Part shown: one piece after another, positions 50,026 through 62,176 of the stretch
Position numbering within the stretch: position 1 is the stretch's first letter
Layout: each line of letters starts with the position of its first letter
NCBI GenBank assembly: GCA_025677815.1
Contig: JAIXMP010000001.1
Location: 1,798,001-1,862,000, forward strand
Direction of reading: 5' to 3'
From: Phascolomyces articulosus
Lineage: Eukaryota; Mucoromycota; Mucoromycetes; Mucorales; Lichtheimiaceae
DNA length: 64,000 nucleotides
Position numbers and translations under genes: made by a program
Notes under the pieces: model-generated
The model's database searches: none
What the model saw: the letters and a program-made list of their open reading frames with translations, nothing else
Told to the model about the DNA's origin: nothing

Positions 50026-51590
50026 ACTTTTGAATACCAGAACCACCCACCAAAGAAATATTTTTCATTATAATTTCAATATCATTTATAAAATCAGCCT
50101 TGGAAATGTTCAGTAATATTTCACATTCTTCCTTTTTAATGACAATTTCTAATGGAACATCCAGTAATTTCTGGAGTTTTGGGATAGTCTTCTGGAACCG
50201 GTTAAGGAAAAATCCTGGTTTACAGAAGCCAAGTCTATTCCTATTGCCACTATAACGATCACTATAATAGTTATTATGATATGTATGTTAGTTTTTGTAT
50301 AATATTTAATCATTTAATGCTTTAGTAAATTATATAAAATGTCAAGTATAAATACTCAATTTTACAAGTTTTCTCAAATGGCTCGTATTTATCTGAAAGT
50401 GAGAGATTGACAATATCACGAGGATTGAGTCTTTTCTGCTTCTTTTGATATTCCATATTTACTTCATTATGTGAGCGTTTATTTCATAAGCTACAGTTAG
50501 TAATTACTGCCTCTTCCAATGGAGGTCGACGACTGGTACTACTGGCCACTCCTTCAAGCTCATCTTGACTACTGCTACTTGCTACCATACCCCTTTCCAA
50601 TCGAATTCGACTACTAATTTGACAAGTAGGTAAACTTCACCTTCGAGTCTGTATTCATAAGTTGCTTTTTCTTGCTGTTGCGGAAAATAAGGATTAGTAA
50701 ACGTGAAGTACAACATATTAATTAAAAGCATATCGCATTTTTGGTTTCTTCATAGTATATAAAGGTAGATTACCTTCTTTTTCTGTTCTTCATATAATAT
50801 AGTTACAGCTTTCGAATTCAATACTTCACTACAACTTTTTCTCAATTCCTTCATCTTGAAAAGAAGATCCTTGCAGTTGTTGTTATTATTATCGAACTGG
50901 TCAACGAAATACATAAAATTATTTTTTATATGGAGAATATCATCACGCTTTCCTTGAGAGGCTATATATTTTTTGAATATTATATTAGCAATATCAATAG
51001 CTTTCCATTTCTTGACATTTGTTGTTTGAATATAACTTTGGAATACTTCAAAAAGCTCTTCTTTATCTATAAATTATTATTTTTACAAGATCAGTACATG
51101 ACTTTGTGGAGATAACATTCTGTTGACAACAACCATTAAAAAGTTGTGATCGAAACAAGTGAAAGAAGCACATCAAAAGATACTGCGCATTTCCGTCTGA
51201 ACAATAACATCAATTTTAATTACCGAATTCACCTTTATCGAGCCCTTATCGAGCCAGTTACCGTTAGTACGTAATCTGCTTATGAAAACATCACTCGTAT
51301 TATTGACCACCTTGCTCAGAAAAAAAGGAATTATCATAAATAACATGAGACGCAAAATTGTGAACGCCAGGTAGAGTTACCAATGCAAACACTCGATTAT
51401 GCGTTGAAGTGTCTGATTTAACGTTCTCTAGTATAAATACTTTTTTATTGGACTGGATTCTGGAGGTTGTTTCTGTGGCAATATATTCGGTAGGTTTATC
51501 TCCATTTGGAGATCTTGGTACACAAAAGTATTCATACGTATCAGCCACACAGAAAATGGGAAAATATCTTTTCAGAAGAGAACCTTTCAT
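50026..51590 (-). pseudogene. Decayed multi-exon gene of unknown function
   Basis: Four coding stretches on the minus strand look like exons of one gene. About 51300-51590: KRYFPIFCVADTYEYFCVP, then a frameshift in an A-run near 51320 with continuation VFISRLRTNGNWLDKGSIKV. 50774-51066: a clean exon with ATAG acceptor and GTAATC donor, Lys/Asn-rich, containing KKWKAIDIANIIFKKYIASQ. 50365-50674: phase-compatible acceptor, QEKATYEYRLEGEVYLLV, then a frameshift to MVASSSSQDELEGVASS, an in-frame TGA, and QKKQKRLNPRDIVNLSLSD. About 50026-50260: RLGFCKPGFFLNRFQKTIPK, open to its end. I do not recognise the family. Splice sites are kept while the frame is broken, so this is a recently dead gene or one I have mis-joined. 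Confidence 0.5.
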
Positions 51591-53609
51591 TTATTCTCAG
51601 TATTCCAATGCAAATATTTTCAATATTAGCGTTGAAATGTATACCTTCTAATATACGATGAAATATGATAATATACTATGGTGGGTGGACCAGCGTGAAA
51701 AAAGATGAAATGGGAAGAAGTGGTAGTTTCTGTTTTCCTTTTTTGCGATTTCCTGATTCCCTTGCTCAGCCATGTCTATTTATGAGAAATGTTTTAAAAA
51801 GACCGTGGAATGCTTAAGACGGTATATTATTAGCATCATGAATACTTCAAGTTTAGGACAACAAATATTGTTATCTAACATGTTACTTATTTCTTTTAAG
51901 AAAAATAGGTGTAAATAACTAAGCATGCGTCACTTTTTAAAATATAACACTTATCTTCTTCTTGGCAATCCTTCATCCACACTAACAAAAACAGAAAGCT
52001 TTATTTTCTTTGCTGCCAAGAAACTGAGCACGATAAAAGTATGCTTGTAATTAGAACTTTCTCTGACGAAAGTACATTGCGTATCACTGATAGAATAAGC
52101 AGAGTGGCTGATAAACGGTAACCCCCTTTTTTTTAGATCCAAGGATAAATTAACCTAAAATAGATATTTTATAAGAATATAGTTTAATGTTCCCAGCTAC
52201 TTGTTATGTGGATTAACTGCCAAACAAAGAAATCAATCGTTCTAATAAATATAATGGCTATTATTGATATATACATATGTGAGATATACAAAATTATCTG
52301 CTTTATAACACAAACAAGCACCATTTTATATCAATAGTATTATTATTATTAATACGTATACATTGCACATGTTTCTGTGATTTACTATTATTATCTTAAC
52401 AGAAAAAATTGGAACTCTATAATATGATACCGATTTTCCCATCATAATTACGTATGATGAATTCTATAAAAGGTAACTATTGTGTCCCTATATACATCAT
52501 TGGATTTGGATTGAAAAATCGAACCTAGACTGAAAGGATACACAGATGATATATTGAAGGAAGAAACCATAGTGGCATCATATGCTTTCCAAGTAAAAAG
52601 AGAGCAATAAAGAAAAACGACGTAATTTCTTTATGGTTTTTTTTTTTTTTTTTTTTTTACTTTGTGCATTTCACGGGTCATGATTGTCAGCTTACAAATA
52701 TAATAGAATTATTGAGTGCTAAATACGTATGTTGCTGAGCATCTTCTTAATCGAGACATTGGTATATTTTACTCTAAGAATATTCAATTATATTTTTATA
52801 CTTACTGTTCGTAGTTTGCATGATGGAGAGTATCAAGATAGCTTAAAAGGTTAATAGGTAATTGATGTATTATTATTCTGTAGATCAAGGACGCAAGGCT
52901 GATTATTTTACATTTGAACCACAGGAACAAAACAAGATTGTTGATGCAACGTGGTTCTGCTCATCCGTGACCGCCAAGTCTACAATTTATTCATATATAC
53001 GCCACTTCGATGCTCAAAACAATAACAAATAATAATCTAGTAACTCAATCAATTTTTCTTTTTAAGGGTCTTTTTGTGTATGTGTATGTGTGTGTGTATA
53101 TATGTTTGTCCATTATTTTGGACCCAACATTTTTAAATAGAATATTTGTTATTGAGAGGATGAAACCCATGGTTCATGGGAAACCAACTTTTATAATCAT
53201 TATGAATCCGCACAAAGCTAATGAATATACACACCTTTAAAACATTTGTACATTTATTATTATATTATTCAAGAATATATCCATAGTAGGGAATTAAATG
53301 TATCTTTTTATACCATAATAGTGTTATTTATAAATATAAAGATAAACAGAATATTTAGTAAATCAGCCATGAATGAGACACATCGATTACATCAATATTT
53401 TGTATTCATAAAGCACAATGTAGTAATGGGTCAACGTAGTATCTTGGCATATATGAATAGAAACAACTTATTTCCACCAAAAAAAAAGAAAGATATAAAA
53501 CTTCAACCGGGAAATTGTTCGAGCGACACTAGATATCCTATACAGTTGATATTTCTTATTACTTACATATTCTTCAATATTCTATTCCTTATTATTATTA
53601 TTTAAAAAA
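51591..53609. other. Gene-poor spacer
   Basis: AT-rich, with a T-run at about 52638-52660 and a GT-rich patch at about 53075-53105. Short open frames here (51951-52142 minus, 53010-53605 plus) have no supporting structure. Confidence 0.4.
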
Positions 53610-54780
53610 ATGGCACTGATTGCATCTCTTTTCAAAAAAGATAAAATGGGTTCTTATTCTACTGTTACTGAAGATAGACACTACGGTACGGAGGAAATGC
53701 AAACCACACCTACCATAAGGTCGATACAACAAGAGGAAGGTCAAGGAGGTGAAAAATGGACCAGAATGGTTCCCGGTGATAATTTTCCAAATAAAAAAAA
53801 AAATATGAGGCGCTGCCTCGCTTCCCTCGCCTTTATGCTTTTTATTGAAGTAGGTATCCCTTTGGCACTATATTATGGTCTCAAAAGTACAGTTGGTGTT
53901 GTCTATGCGTTGGTCATCTCAGGTGTTTCTCCAGTACTATGGGTTATTTTCCAATTTATACGAAAAAGAAAGTTTGATATCCTTGGTTGTATTATTGCTC
54001 TTTCATTTATATTATCAGGAGTTGTTTCTATTGTCAATAGTAAGTAAACGTTAAAATTATATATAAAATTAATATTTTTCATAATAAGGTACCGTCAACG
54101 AAATGATACTCAATGTTGTATGTTTATAAACTGTATCCATACTTATAGACGATCCTCGGGCTGCACTGATTCGAGATCAAGCTGTGGGTGCTGTCATTGG
54201 TTTAATGTTCCTTCTGACATTAATATCTCTTCGAACCAAGTGGATCGATATCCGACCGTTGACATATATTGTTGCTATGCAAATCTATGAAGGTATCTAC
54301 TATCGATGGACGGATCGTGATGGTAATCGTCAAGAACAAAGCTTCCTTCATTGGCAATGGGATAATGTCAAGCTTTTCCGTGTAAGCATGTATATTCCAT
54401 CAGGTGGATGGGCATTTTTCCTTATTATGAGTCTTGTCGCTTGTATTTTGATGGTAAATATTAGTAATTTATCAGTCGATCAAATAGTCATGCTCAACAA
54501 CATTATTGGTATTGCCATTACAGTAACTGTTATGACAACTGTCAGTATCGTGTTCTTGGTTGTGGGAAGAAGAGCTGCAATGCGAATTGGAAAAGCCAGG
54601 ACTGCAGAAAATGATTTTACATACAAGTTTGGCGGTCAGCAACGCGAGCAACAACAAGATGGGCAAACCTGTGCCCGTCACAATAGTGGTGGTGTAAGCA
54701 ATGGAGTGAGTCAGCATAATTATTGTACCCATAATATAGATATTGAACATTTGTTGGATAATAACCCCAACAAGAATTAA
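53610..54780 (+). CDS. VC0807-like multi-spanning membrane protein, paralogue 1
   Basis: Exons 53610-54039 and 54149-54780 join at phase 1 (GTAAGT...TATAG) and give 353 aa. After a hydrophilic N terminus, hydrophobic segments follow: SLAFMLFIEVGIPLALYYGL, VGVVYALVISGVSPVLWVIF, ILGCIIALSFILSGVVSIV, AVGAVIGLMFLLTLISL, then two more after an intervening soluble stretch with WTDRDGN. The order GIPLALYYGL, a short turn, a P-containing helix, then RKRKFD resembles the VC0807-type membrane family shared with bacteria. It is paralogous to 58690-59873 (RTKWIDIRPLTYI against KTRWFQFYPLIHL; WTDRDGN against WTDANGE). The C-terminal tail is Gln/His/Asn-rich. Molecular function is unknown. Confidence 0.7.
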
Positions 54781-55198
54781 GCAGCAGGCCCTTATTAGTT
54801 ATTTGTATTCACCTCAACTAGAATATTTCTCTTATTAATTAACCAATTTTTATGTTATAATAATGCTTGCAAAATCATACCTTTGAAATATATTTTCGTA
54901 TTCTATGCTTTATGCTTCTATAATAAAAATATGGAATATATGATAATTATTATGAGTACCATTATGATTGTGTCTTTGATTGTTTTGGCAATAGGAATGA
55001 ACATCCATTCCTAACAATAGCATGAAAAACAAGTAAATTAAAGTTCCGTAGTGAGAGAGAAAATATAAATACTTGACCCAACATCTGCTCTTTATCATCA
55101 ACGTAATACTCTTTTTTTCTCTTTCTCTCCCTCGCTTCTTTCTCTCCTTTACGTAGATCTATAACTCATTTACATTCATATCGTATATACGAAATATA

Positions 55199-58036
55199 AT
55201 GGCTGATAGGGGTGAAAGACAACCCCTCCTCGGTAATCAAGATGGCAACAATGGAGATAGTCAGTCATCAGAAGATCGTGATCGTCGACATAGCGATGCT
55301 CGTTTTCAAATTGGCCGATTTACACTCCTGGAAAAAATATTATTCATTTTAAGTGTTACGTTACTCATCTTGCTTTGCATATTTGTTGGCTTATATACGC
55401 GTCGTGCGTATGGCGACAATGATCATACTGCACCTACACCAAGTCCGACTAGTATTCCAAACGAACCTGACCATGGCAAGAAGAATGATACTGAAAGGGT
55501 AAGTGAAATCTTCAGCCCTTTTCCTTAAATTCTTGTTTATCATCAATGTTGTATACTAAAATCCGATTTTTGTTATTTTAAAGCCTGTGTGTATTTCTCC
55601 GGAGTGCGTTTTGACAGCAGCAGAGATCTTGAAGGTAAAGAATGAAGTATCATTTGGTGATAATAGAGACCTGTTGCACCATTGTTTATTCAATTCTAAA
55701 TTTTATATAATGCAAATACCTACAGGATATCGACATAACAGTTGACCCGTGTGAAGATTTCTATGCCTATACATGTAATAATTTTAAATAGTACGCCATT
55801 ATTAACAAACCCCTGAATGTTTGATTATTTAAGGCAACTAATATAATAATAATAATAATAACCTTGGCTCCTAGGTAATAACTGGATCAAATCGCACGAT
55901 ATACCTGAAGGAAAATCACGAACTGGTTCATTCGACTTGTTGGCCACTCGAAACAAGGAGATTTTACATAGTATATTTACCCACGACTTTGATGCATACA
56001 ATGATTTAGTATCACTTGAGGATCTTCCCAATCCGGACAAGTATTTGGATAAACAAAACTTCCAAAAAGGAAAAGCCTTATTTGACTCTTGTATGAATGA
56101 GTCTTATATTGATTCGCGCGGAGCCGATCCATTGTTACCACTTTTACGGGAGGTCATTAAGATGTATCCATCCAATGGATTTGCTGTTAGTACCGAAGAA
56201 GGACTTTATGAGAATGAAAAAGTAAATCCTCTTGTCGATCAACAACAACTGACCCGTGTATTGGCACATTTATCCAAGGTTGGCGTTGATCCGCTATTTG
56301 GTTTGTTTGTGGATGCAGACCCTAAAGACCCCGAAATCACTTCGCTCCAAATTTTTCAATCTGGATTAACATTACCATCAAAGGAATACTACAAACAAAC
56401 GGATATTGTCGATACCTTGCAGGAAGTTGTTGAAGAAACATTAGGTTTGGTGCTCTCAAGAGTTCCTGAATCAGGTTGGAGCAAGTATAGTGCAAAGCCA
56501 ACTGCTCGAATGATCGTCGAATTTGAAACACAATTGGCCAATATTAGTGATTTGCCTGAAGATTTAATGGATCCTTCCAAGATCTATAACCCCTATACAT
56601 TATCCAACCTTACCAAATTGTCACCCAAAGTTGACTGGGGCTTACTGGTTGATCATATGCTTCCACCTACCGCACCACATGAAGATATCATTGTCGTATC
56701 GTCGCCGGGCTATCTTGAAAAGCTTTCAGAGCAACTCCTTTCACAATCGACTCAACGCACCATCCAGGCTTATCTTTTGTGGCAGATCATCAATGAGTAC
56801 GCACCTTCCCTTTCTGAAGAAATCCGCAAACCGCTTCAACGATTAAATGCCAAACTACGAGGAACCAATGCCAAAGTTACCAAACCACGTTGGGAAACCT
56901 GTTTGGATCAAGTCGATTTATCGCTTGGATTCTTGGCTGGTCGATACTTTGTCTTGGAAACATTCAAACGGTCCACCAAAGCAAGAGCAGATGAATTTGT
57001 TGAATCGATCAAAGAAAGCTTTTTAAATCGTTTACCAGAACTTGAATGGCTGGATGAAGTTACACGAGATCGTGCAATTGAAAAGGCCCATGGGATAATT
57101 CACAAGGTTGGATATCCAACTAAGACACCCAATACAATGTCGCCTGTCTCTCTCTCTGATTACTATTCCGAGTTGGCGATTGATCAAGATGACTATTTTG
57201 GAAACTATTTACGCAGTCGTGAGTGGCTGATTATGAAGAACTGGCGCCGCGCAGGAAAACCAACTGATAAATCAACCTGGGAAATGACACCAGCAATTGT
57301 GAATGCTTATTATAATCCAGTATATCAAGAAATTGTTTTCCCTGCTGGTATCTTGCAAGCTCCCTTCTTCAGTGGTGAATATCCGGATTATTTAAACTAT
57401 GGTGGTATTGGTGCTGTCGTAGGACATGAGTTAAGTCATGCTTATGATAATAATGGTCGTCATTTTGATGCTAAAGGAAGACTCAGGGAATGGTGGACAA
57501 AAGAAACACTGGAGGCTTTCGAGAAAAAGACAACTTGCTTTGTGGATCAATACAGTAACTTTACGATGGAAGATGAAGATGGCCATCTTATCAATGTGAA
57601 TGGCAAATTGACTTTGGGCGAAAATATTGCTGATAACGGTGGTATTCGGCAATCATATGTTGCCTGGAAAAAGGTTTACGATAAAAAAAAGGATTCCAAA
57701 GAAAATATGCTGTTACCAGGTTTGGAAAACATTACACCTGAACAACTTTTCTTTATCAACTATGGTCGTATTTGGTGTGGTAAATCAACCAAGGCTCAGG
57801 CGAAGCAAAGTGTAAGTATTATTACTATTGTTCAGAAAATAAAATAATCTAAAAATGTGAAACTAACTCAATGTGTATCTACTTATCTTATCCATAAATA
57901 GATTTTAACTGATGAGCACTCACCACCGAAGTGGCGTGTGATCGGTGCTTTACAGAATTCAAAATATTTTGCGGACGTATTCAAATGTTCTGCTGGTAGT
58001 CCAATGAACCCAGTTGATAAATGTGATTTGTGGTAA
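55199..58036 (+). CDS. M13-family zinc metallopeptidase (neprilysin/endothelin-converting-enzyme type)
   Basis: Type II membrane ectopeptidase that cleaves peptides outside the cell or in the secretory lumen. Exons 55199-55498, 55584-55634, 55726-55774, 55875-57811 and 57902-58036 give 823 aa. A cytosolic N terminus precedes a TM helix (about residues 43-66, KILFILSVTLLILLCIFVGL). The ectodomain starts with SPECVLTAAEILK and VDPCEDFYAYTC. Zinc and catalytic residues are HELSH (about 651-655) and GENIADNGG (Glu about 716). The substrate-binding motif is NAYYNP where most members have NAFY. The C terminus SPMNPVDKCDLW matches the family's conserved ending. The protein is somewhat longer than typical M13 enzymes because of the N-terminal region. 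It sits between two VC0807-like genes; no functional link is known. Confidence 0.95.
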
Positions 58037-58689
58037 AAAAAAAAGAAGAAGGCTGGTGCTATTTTTCCATCGTTATTGTATTTTTTTTATTATAGTAGTT
58101 TAGTATTTGATTTATTCTTGAAATATATTTTCCTATGTTACAATTGCTATATATGCACCATATATCTACGTATCTTAGATCAGAGTAACAACTTGATATC
58201 AAATTAAGTTAAACTGTCTATTGTTTGTGTGTCGGTACCGACGCCGGTCAAGGCTGTACACTTTGTTTGGTGATCTATTTCAACTGTGTAACATTTTTTT
58301 TTAAAATGAAATCATAAAACTGGGTAAGGGGAAAGAGAATTGCGTGTGGGTACTTTTATCTTTTGTACCCAAAAATAAATATTAGGTGATTTCACCCAGC
58401 CATCTCAAGTAACAAAATTGGTTTGGTGCATCAGATTTTTAATAGGTAAATCCCCTTCTTTTGTCTTGGTATGCTTTACCAATGAAGTTAGCATAACTCG
58501 TTTATTTCTGGATCAATAATAACATCATCACGATACTCAGCAACAAACAACAATGCACTTTGACAATTTATATAAAAGGCGGATCAAAGCAGTATTTTTT
58601 TACTTCATAACACTTAACAATAACAATATATTTCAAATAACTTAAACACCTATTTATTATATTTTACAACATTTTATAACTCAAACAAT

Positions 58690-59873
58690 ATGGTAAAGTA
58701 TCAATAACTCGCAATAGACACATCTTCTTTATTATTATACAAAGCTGACATTATTCTTTATTATGGCATATATAGACTGATAATCACCACGATAACAACA
58801 ACGACATTTTTGTTCCTCGAGAACAGGGTAATGGCTCCACTAAAATATCGATTCCTGACGATTACGACGATTCCAAAATGGTTGTTCCAAAGGATTACGC
58901 TGATGCATATTCTACTCCCAATACTAGTCGACCTGTATCCTATATCGATGATAGTGAAGGCGCAGGTCTCCGTGACAATGCTGTGGGTGATGATCCAGAA
59001 AAAAAGATGAAAAAAGTCAAATACGAATTTCCTGACGAGAAAAAGAAAGAGCTTGATCCAAAAACAAGAAGGAAGAACAGAATACGAATGATTTTACGTT
59101 TCTTCACCTTGATCATATTTGATCTTGGTCTCCCACTCACACTCTTCTTTGTCTTAAATACTTATTCTACTCCGGTGATTGCAGCAATATGTGCAGGTAT
59201 ACCTCCCCTCTTACGTATCATTTATACCATGATCCGACACAAACGCTTTGACTTTTTGAATGGATTTGTGATTGCTACATTTGCGATCTCTGCTATCGTT
59301 TCGGCCATCAGTGGTGACATTCGTGTTATTCTTTTACGTGAGGCTGTTATGAATGTGATTATGGCATCTGCATTTTTGGGAAGTCTTATTCCTATCAAGA
59401 CTCGCTGGTTCCAATTCTATCCTTTGATTCACTTGATTGGTCGTGAAGTATTTGAAGCGTTCCCCGAGATTGTTTGGACAGATGCAAATGGCGAACAGCA
59501 CGAAATGATGTATGCAAAGTGGATGTGGCAACAGTACAATTTGTATCGAAAATGCTGCCGAGTGTTAACAGTTGCTTGGGGTTGTATGTTTATTGCGGAT
59601 GCTGCGTCGCGTGTTGCTATGGTATTTACGGGGGTTGATCCAGTTACAATTATCACTGTGGGTATGATCCTCTCATTTTCAACATTGGGTGTACTTATTC
59701 TTGTAACCATTATTGTGTTTGGTTGGTTGAGAAAACGATGTATTCAATTTACCGAACAATGGCTTAACGCGAACGATTATTCAAGTGATGAGGATGAGGA
59801 CGAAGATGACACCCTCATCAGAAAGAAGGATAACAACGGCAATGATACCTTTTCGTCTGTACCCATTGTCTAA
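58690..59873 (+). CDS. VC0807-like multi-spanning membrane protein, paralogue 2
   Basis: The preferred model has a first coding exon consisting of the ATG alone (58690-58692), a GTAAAG...TATAG intron, and exon 2 at 58776-59873, giving 366 aa. Exon 2 is open from the acceptor onward (TDNHHDNNNDIFVPREQG). A simpler alternative starts at the internal ATG at 58878 and loses that N terminus. Hydrophobic segments are FFTLIIFDLGLPLTLFFVL, PVIAAICAGIPPLLRIIYTM, FVIATFAISAIVSAISGDI, AVMNVIMASAFLGSLI and two C-terminal helices. The tail is acidic (SSDEDEDEDD). It is paralogous to 53610-54780, so duplication placed the copies on either side of the M13 gene. Function unknown. Confidence 0.7.
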
Positions 59874-60534
59874 ATTAGCACTTGTATATGTAGCTCTTAG
59901 TTTTGTATTGCTATTTTTTTGTTTTATATATATATATATATTATACATTTTGTACATGATTTTTTTTCTTTTCGTATTAATACCATTATCATTATTATGT
60001 ATTTCCTCCATTATATAAATTATTCAACTTTTATGTAATATAAGAGTATTCATAAAGCTTTTCCTATCGTACTTGTTTTATTACTGATATATATATATAT
60101 ATATATAATTTATGGTGGTGATAACGAAACCAACAGCATCTTCTTTCGGTATAAGCGAGGACATTCCCAGTCAAGAGTATATGGTCCATACAACCTTTAT
60201 TATAAAAACACGTTTGTGTTTATGAAACAAAACAAAAGTACACAAAAACACACTTCTGGTACAGATAAGGATAAACTTGGGAATGGTATACGAAAATAGA
60301 AAGAAGGGAAAGCTGTATGGCTATGTAAAATATATAACAATAGTAAAAAAATCTCAATATGTGGCGTAACACGATCCTTGAGATATTATATTTCATGATA
60401 ACTTCTACAATAACAAATTTGGTATATAAATCAAGTCTTGAAAATAAAACGTATTATTGTATTTATAATAATATATTTACAAATAGATATTCTCCATTCT
60501 AAAAATCTATAAAACGATCCGAGTATAATAATAT
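59874..60534. other. Convergent intergenic region
   Basis: 3' flanks of two convergent genes. Contains TA dinucleotide runs at about 59926-59942 and 60087-60110. No gene seen. Confidence 0.4.
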
Positions 60535-61953
60535 CTACAATCCTTCCAGTGCCAAAGCATCCAGTGTTCTACTAATAACTTCTGTTTCACCAGTTTCTTC
60601 GTCTATCAATAAATTACCGTTTGAGTCTCGATCATCCTGATCATCATCTATATGGTGACCATAACGATTATAATACTCTACTTGGTCCAGTCCATCCATC
60701 ATGACACGATCCACATCTACATCTACATCCACCAAATATCGATCTTTACTTGGACTTCCTGTATCTTTACTTTCTCGTCGTTCTGTTGATGAATTTAGTC
60801 TTGAAGAAGGTACAAAGCCTACATCATCGGAACCAGCAAGTGAAGGTGGTTTGTTACTTGACGAAGATACAACTTGATCCGAAATATCCTTGTCATTGTT
60901 ATAATGAGATGGAGATCGATGACGTCCATCACCCGTAGTATCCAATAGGTTATCCAGTAAATCTAATGAAAATTTATCAGTCTATTGCCAATTTCATCAA
61001 TCATTTGTAAAGATAATAGGGGTCATGGTTTACCATTCTTTCGACGTTGATAATCATCTTCCTTCTCTTTCTCCAGTTTTTCTTTTCTATCTTTTATCTC
61101 ACGCTCTTCTTCAGTCATCATTTCAGGATTAAGAAACTTGAGACGTAAGCAAGAATGTTTTCGGAATGAAACTTGACCACCCCAGAGCCAAGTAGGAATT
61201 ATGGAAGGTATTGTCACTTCAAAGTTTTTGAAGTTTTCCACAAATTCAAATTCTTCCGGCGATATAACATTGGTATGTAAATATCTAAAGTAATAATTAG
61301 ACGGTATTGATTAGTGTGAAGATTGGCAAAAGCTTGTTTTCAAAATTCACATAGATGTTCTTTTTTTTACCTTGAAAATTCACTCATAGCACTTGTAGTA
61401 CTCCACATCTGTAACTTGCGTAAACATGCTACTATTAATCCTGTTACATCTGCTCCGTCGAGACAATGAAGATATAACGGATGATTCGCTGGATCAATAA
61501 GTATCTAATTTTATATATATTTTGATATATAAATCAGGTCTCCTCAATAAACAGAAAAAGCAATAATCCCACGGATATCAACAACTTACCTGAAGCGCCA
61601 TTAATGTCTTGTTATAGCTTAAAGGAATATTATCTTCTTTCATTTTATCCACTTGGATATGTATTAATAAAATATTATGTTGTTTACAAAACTCCTGAAC
61701 TTCAGGTGTCAATGGATTTGGAATGAGTGATAGAATCGTTTTTAGCCGTAACCTTGAATAAGATAACATAAAGCCTATATGTTAAGATCAATTGGTAAAG
61801 CATGGAATTGCATGTTATGAATTGAGTAGATTAACATATATTTTACCTTTTTAAAAATCGTAGATTACGCGGTTTCGGGTATCCCCCTCTAAATAAATAC
61901 TCTTCTATCATGGCATAACGGAATGGGGGTATCAAACTTGGTAATTGCATCAT
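60535..61953 (-). CDS. OCA6: OCA6-like member of the Siw14/Oca tyrosine-phosphatase family, catalytic Arg missing
   Basis: Five exons: 61847-61953, 61590-61752, 61371-61504, 61034-61284, 60535-60962; 360 aa. The N-terminal 190 residues are a PTP-like fold. They include EEYLFRGGYPKPRNLRFLKR, LRLKTILSLIPNPLTPEV, NHPLYLHCLDGADVTGLIV and MWSTTSAMSEFSRY. The HC-x5-R loop here reads HCLDGADVTG: Cys is kept (about residue 104), but Val stands where Arg should be, so catalysis is unlikely. Loss of this Arg is, as I recall, also seen in yeast Oca6. A long charged C-terminal extension (Lys/Glu-rich helix, then Ser/Asp-rich disorder) has no counterpart I know. The gene shares a 223-bp divergent promoter with TFIIE beta. 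In yeast, Oca proteins form a complex tied to inositol pyrophosphate signalling; here the role is inferred. Confidence 0.85.
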
Positions 61954-62176
61954 GGTTTATATGTTGTTAAGTTATAGGAAAAGCGTGTTAGAACAAAAGT
62001 GCTGCCTGTCGGGTCAAAAAAAGTATAAAGAATAAATTGATTTGGAGGAACCTTTTTTCAGCTCTTGCTCGCAGCAATAATAATAAAAAAACTCTATACC
62101 TCTTATTTGAATAACTGTTTTTTTTCTCTTTTCCTTCCTTTTCAGTGACCAATTAAATACAAATCACATAGACACA
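61954..62176. promoter_or_regulatory. Short divergent promoter between the OCA6-like gene and TFA2
   Basis: Only 223 bp separate the two start codons. A pyrimidine-rich stretch at about 62115-62145 precedes TFA2. No specific site recognised. Confidence 0.4.

Noticed and set aside
53010..53605. Two plus-strand open frames just before VC0807-like paralogue 1
   Set aside because: AT-rich simple-sequence translation with no conserved features, and they do not splice into the downstream gene in a convincing way.
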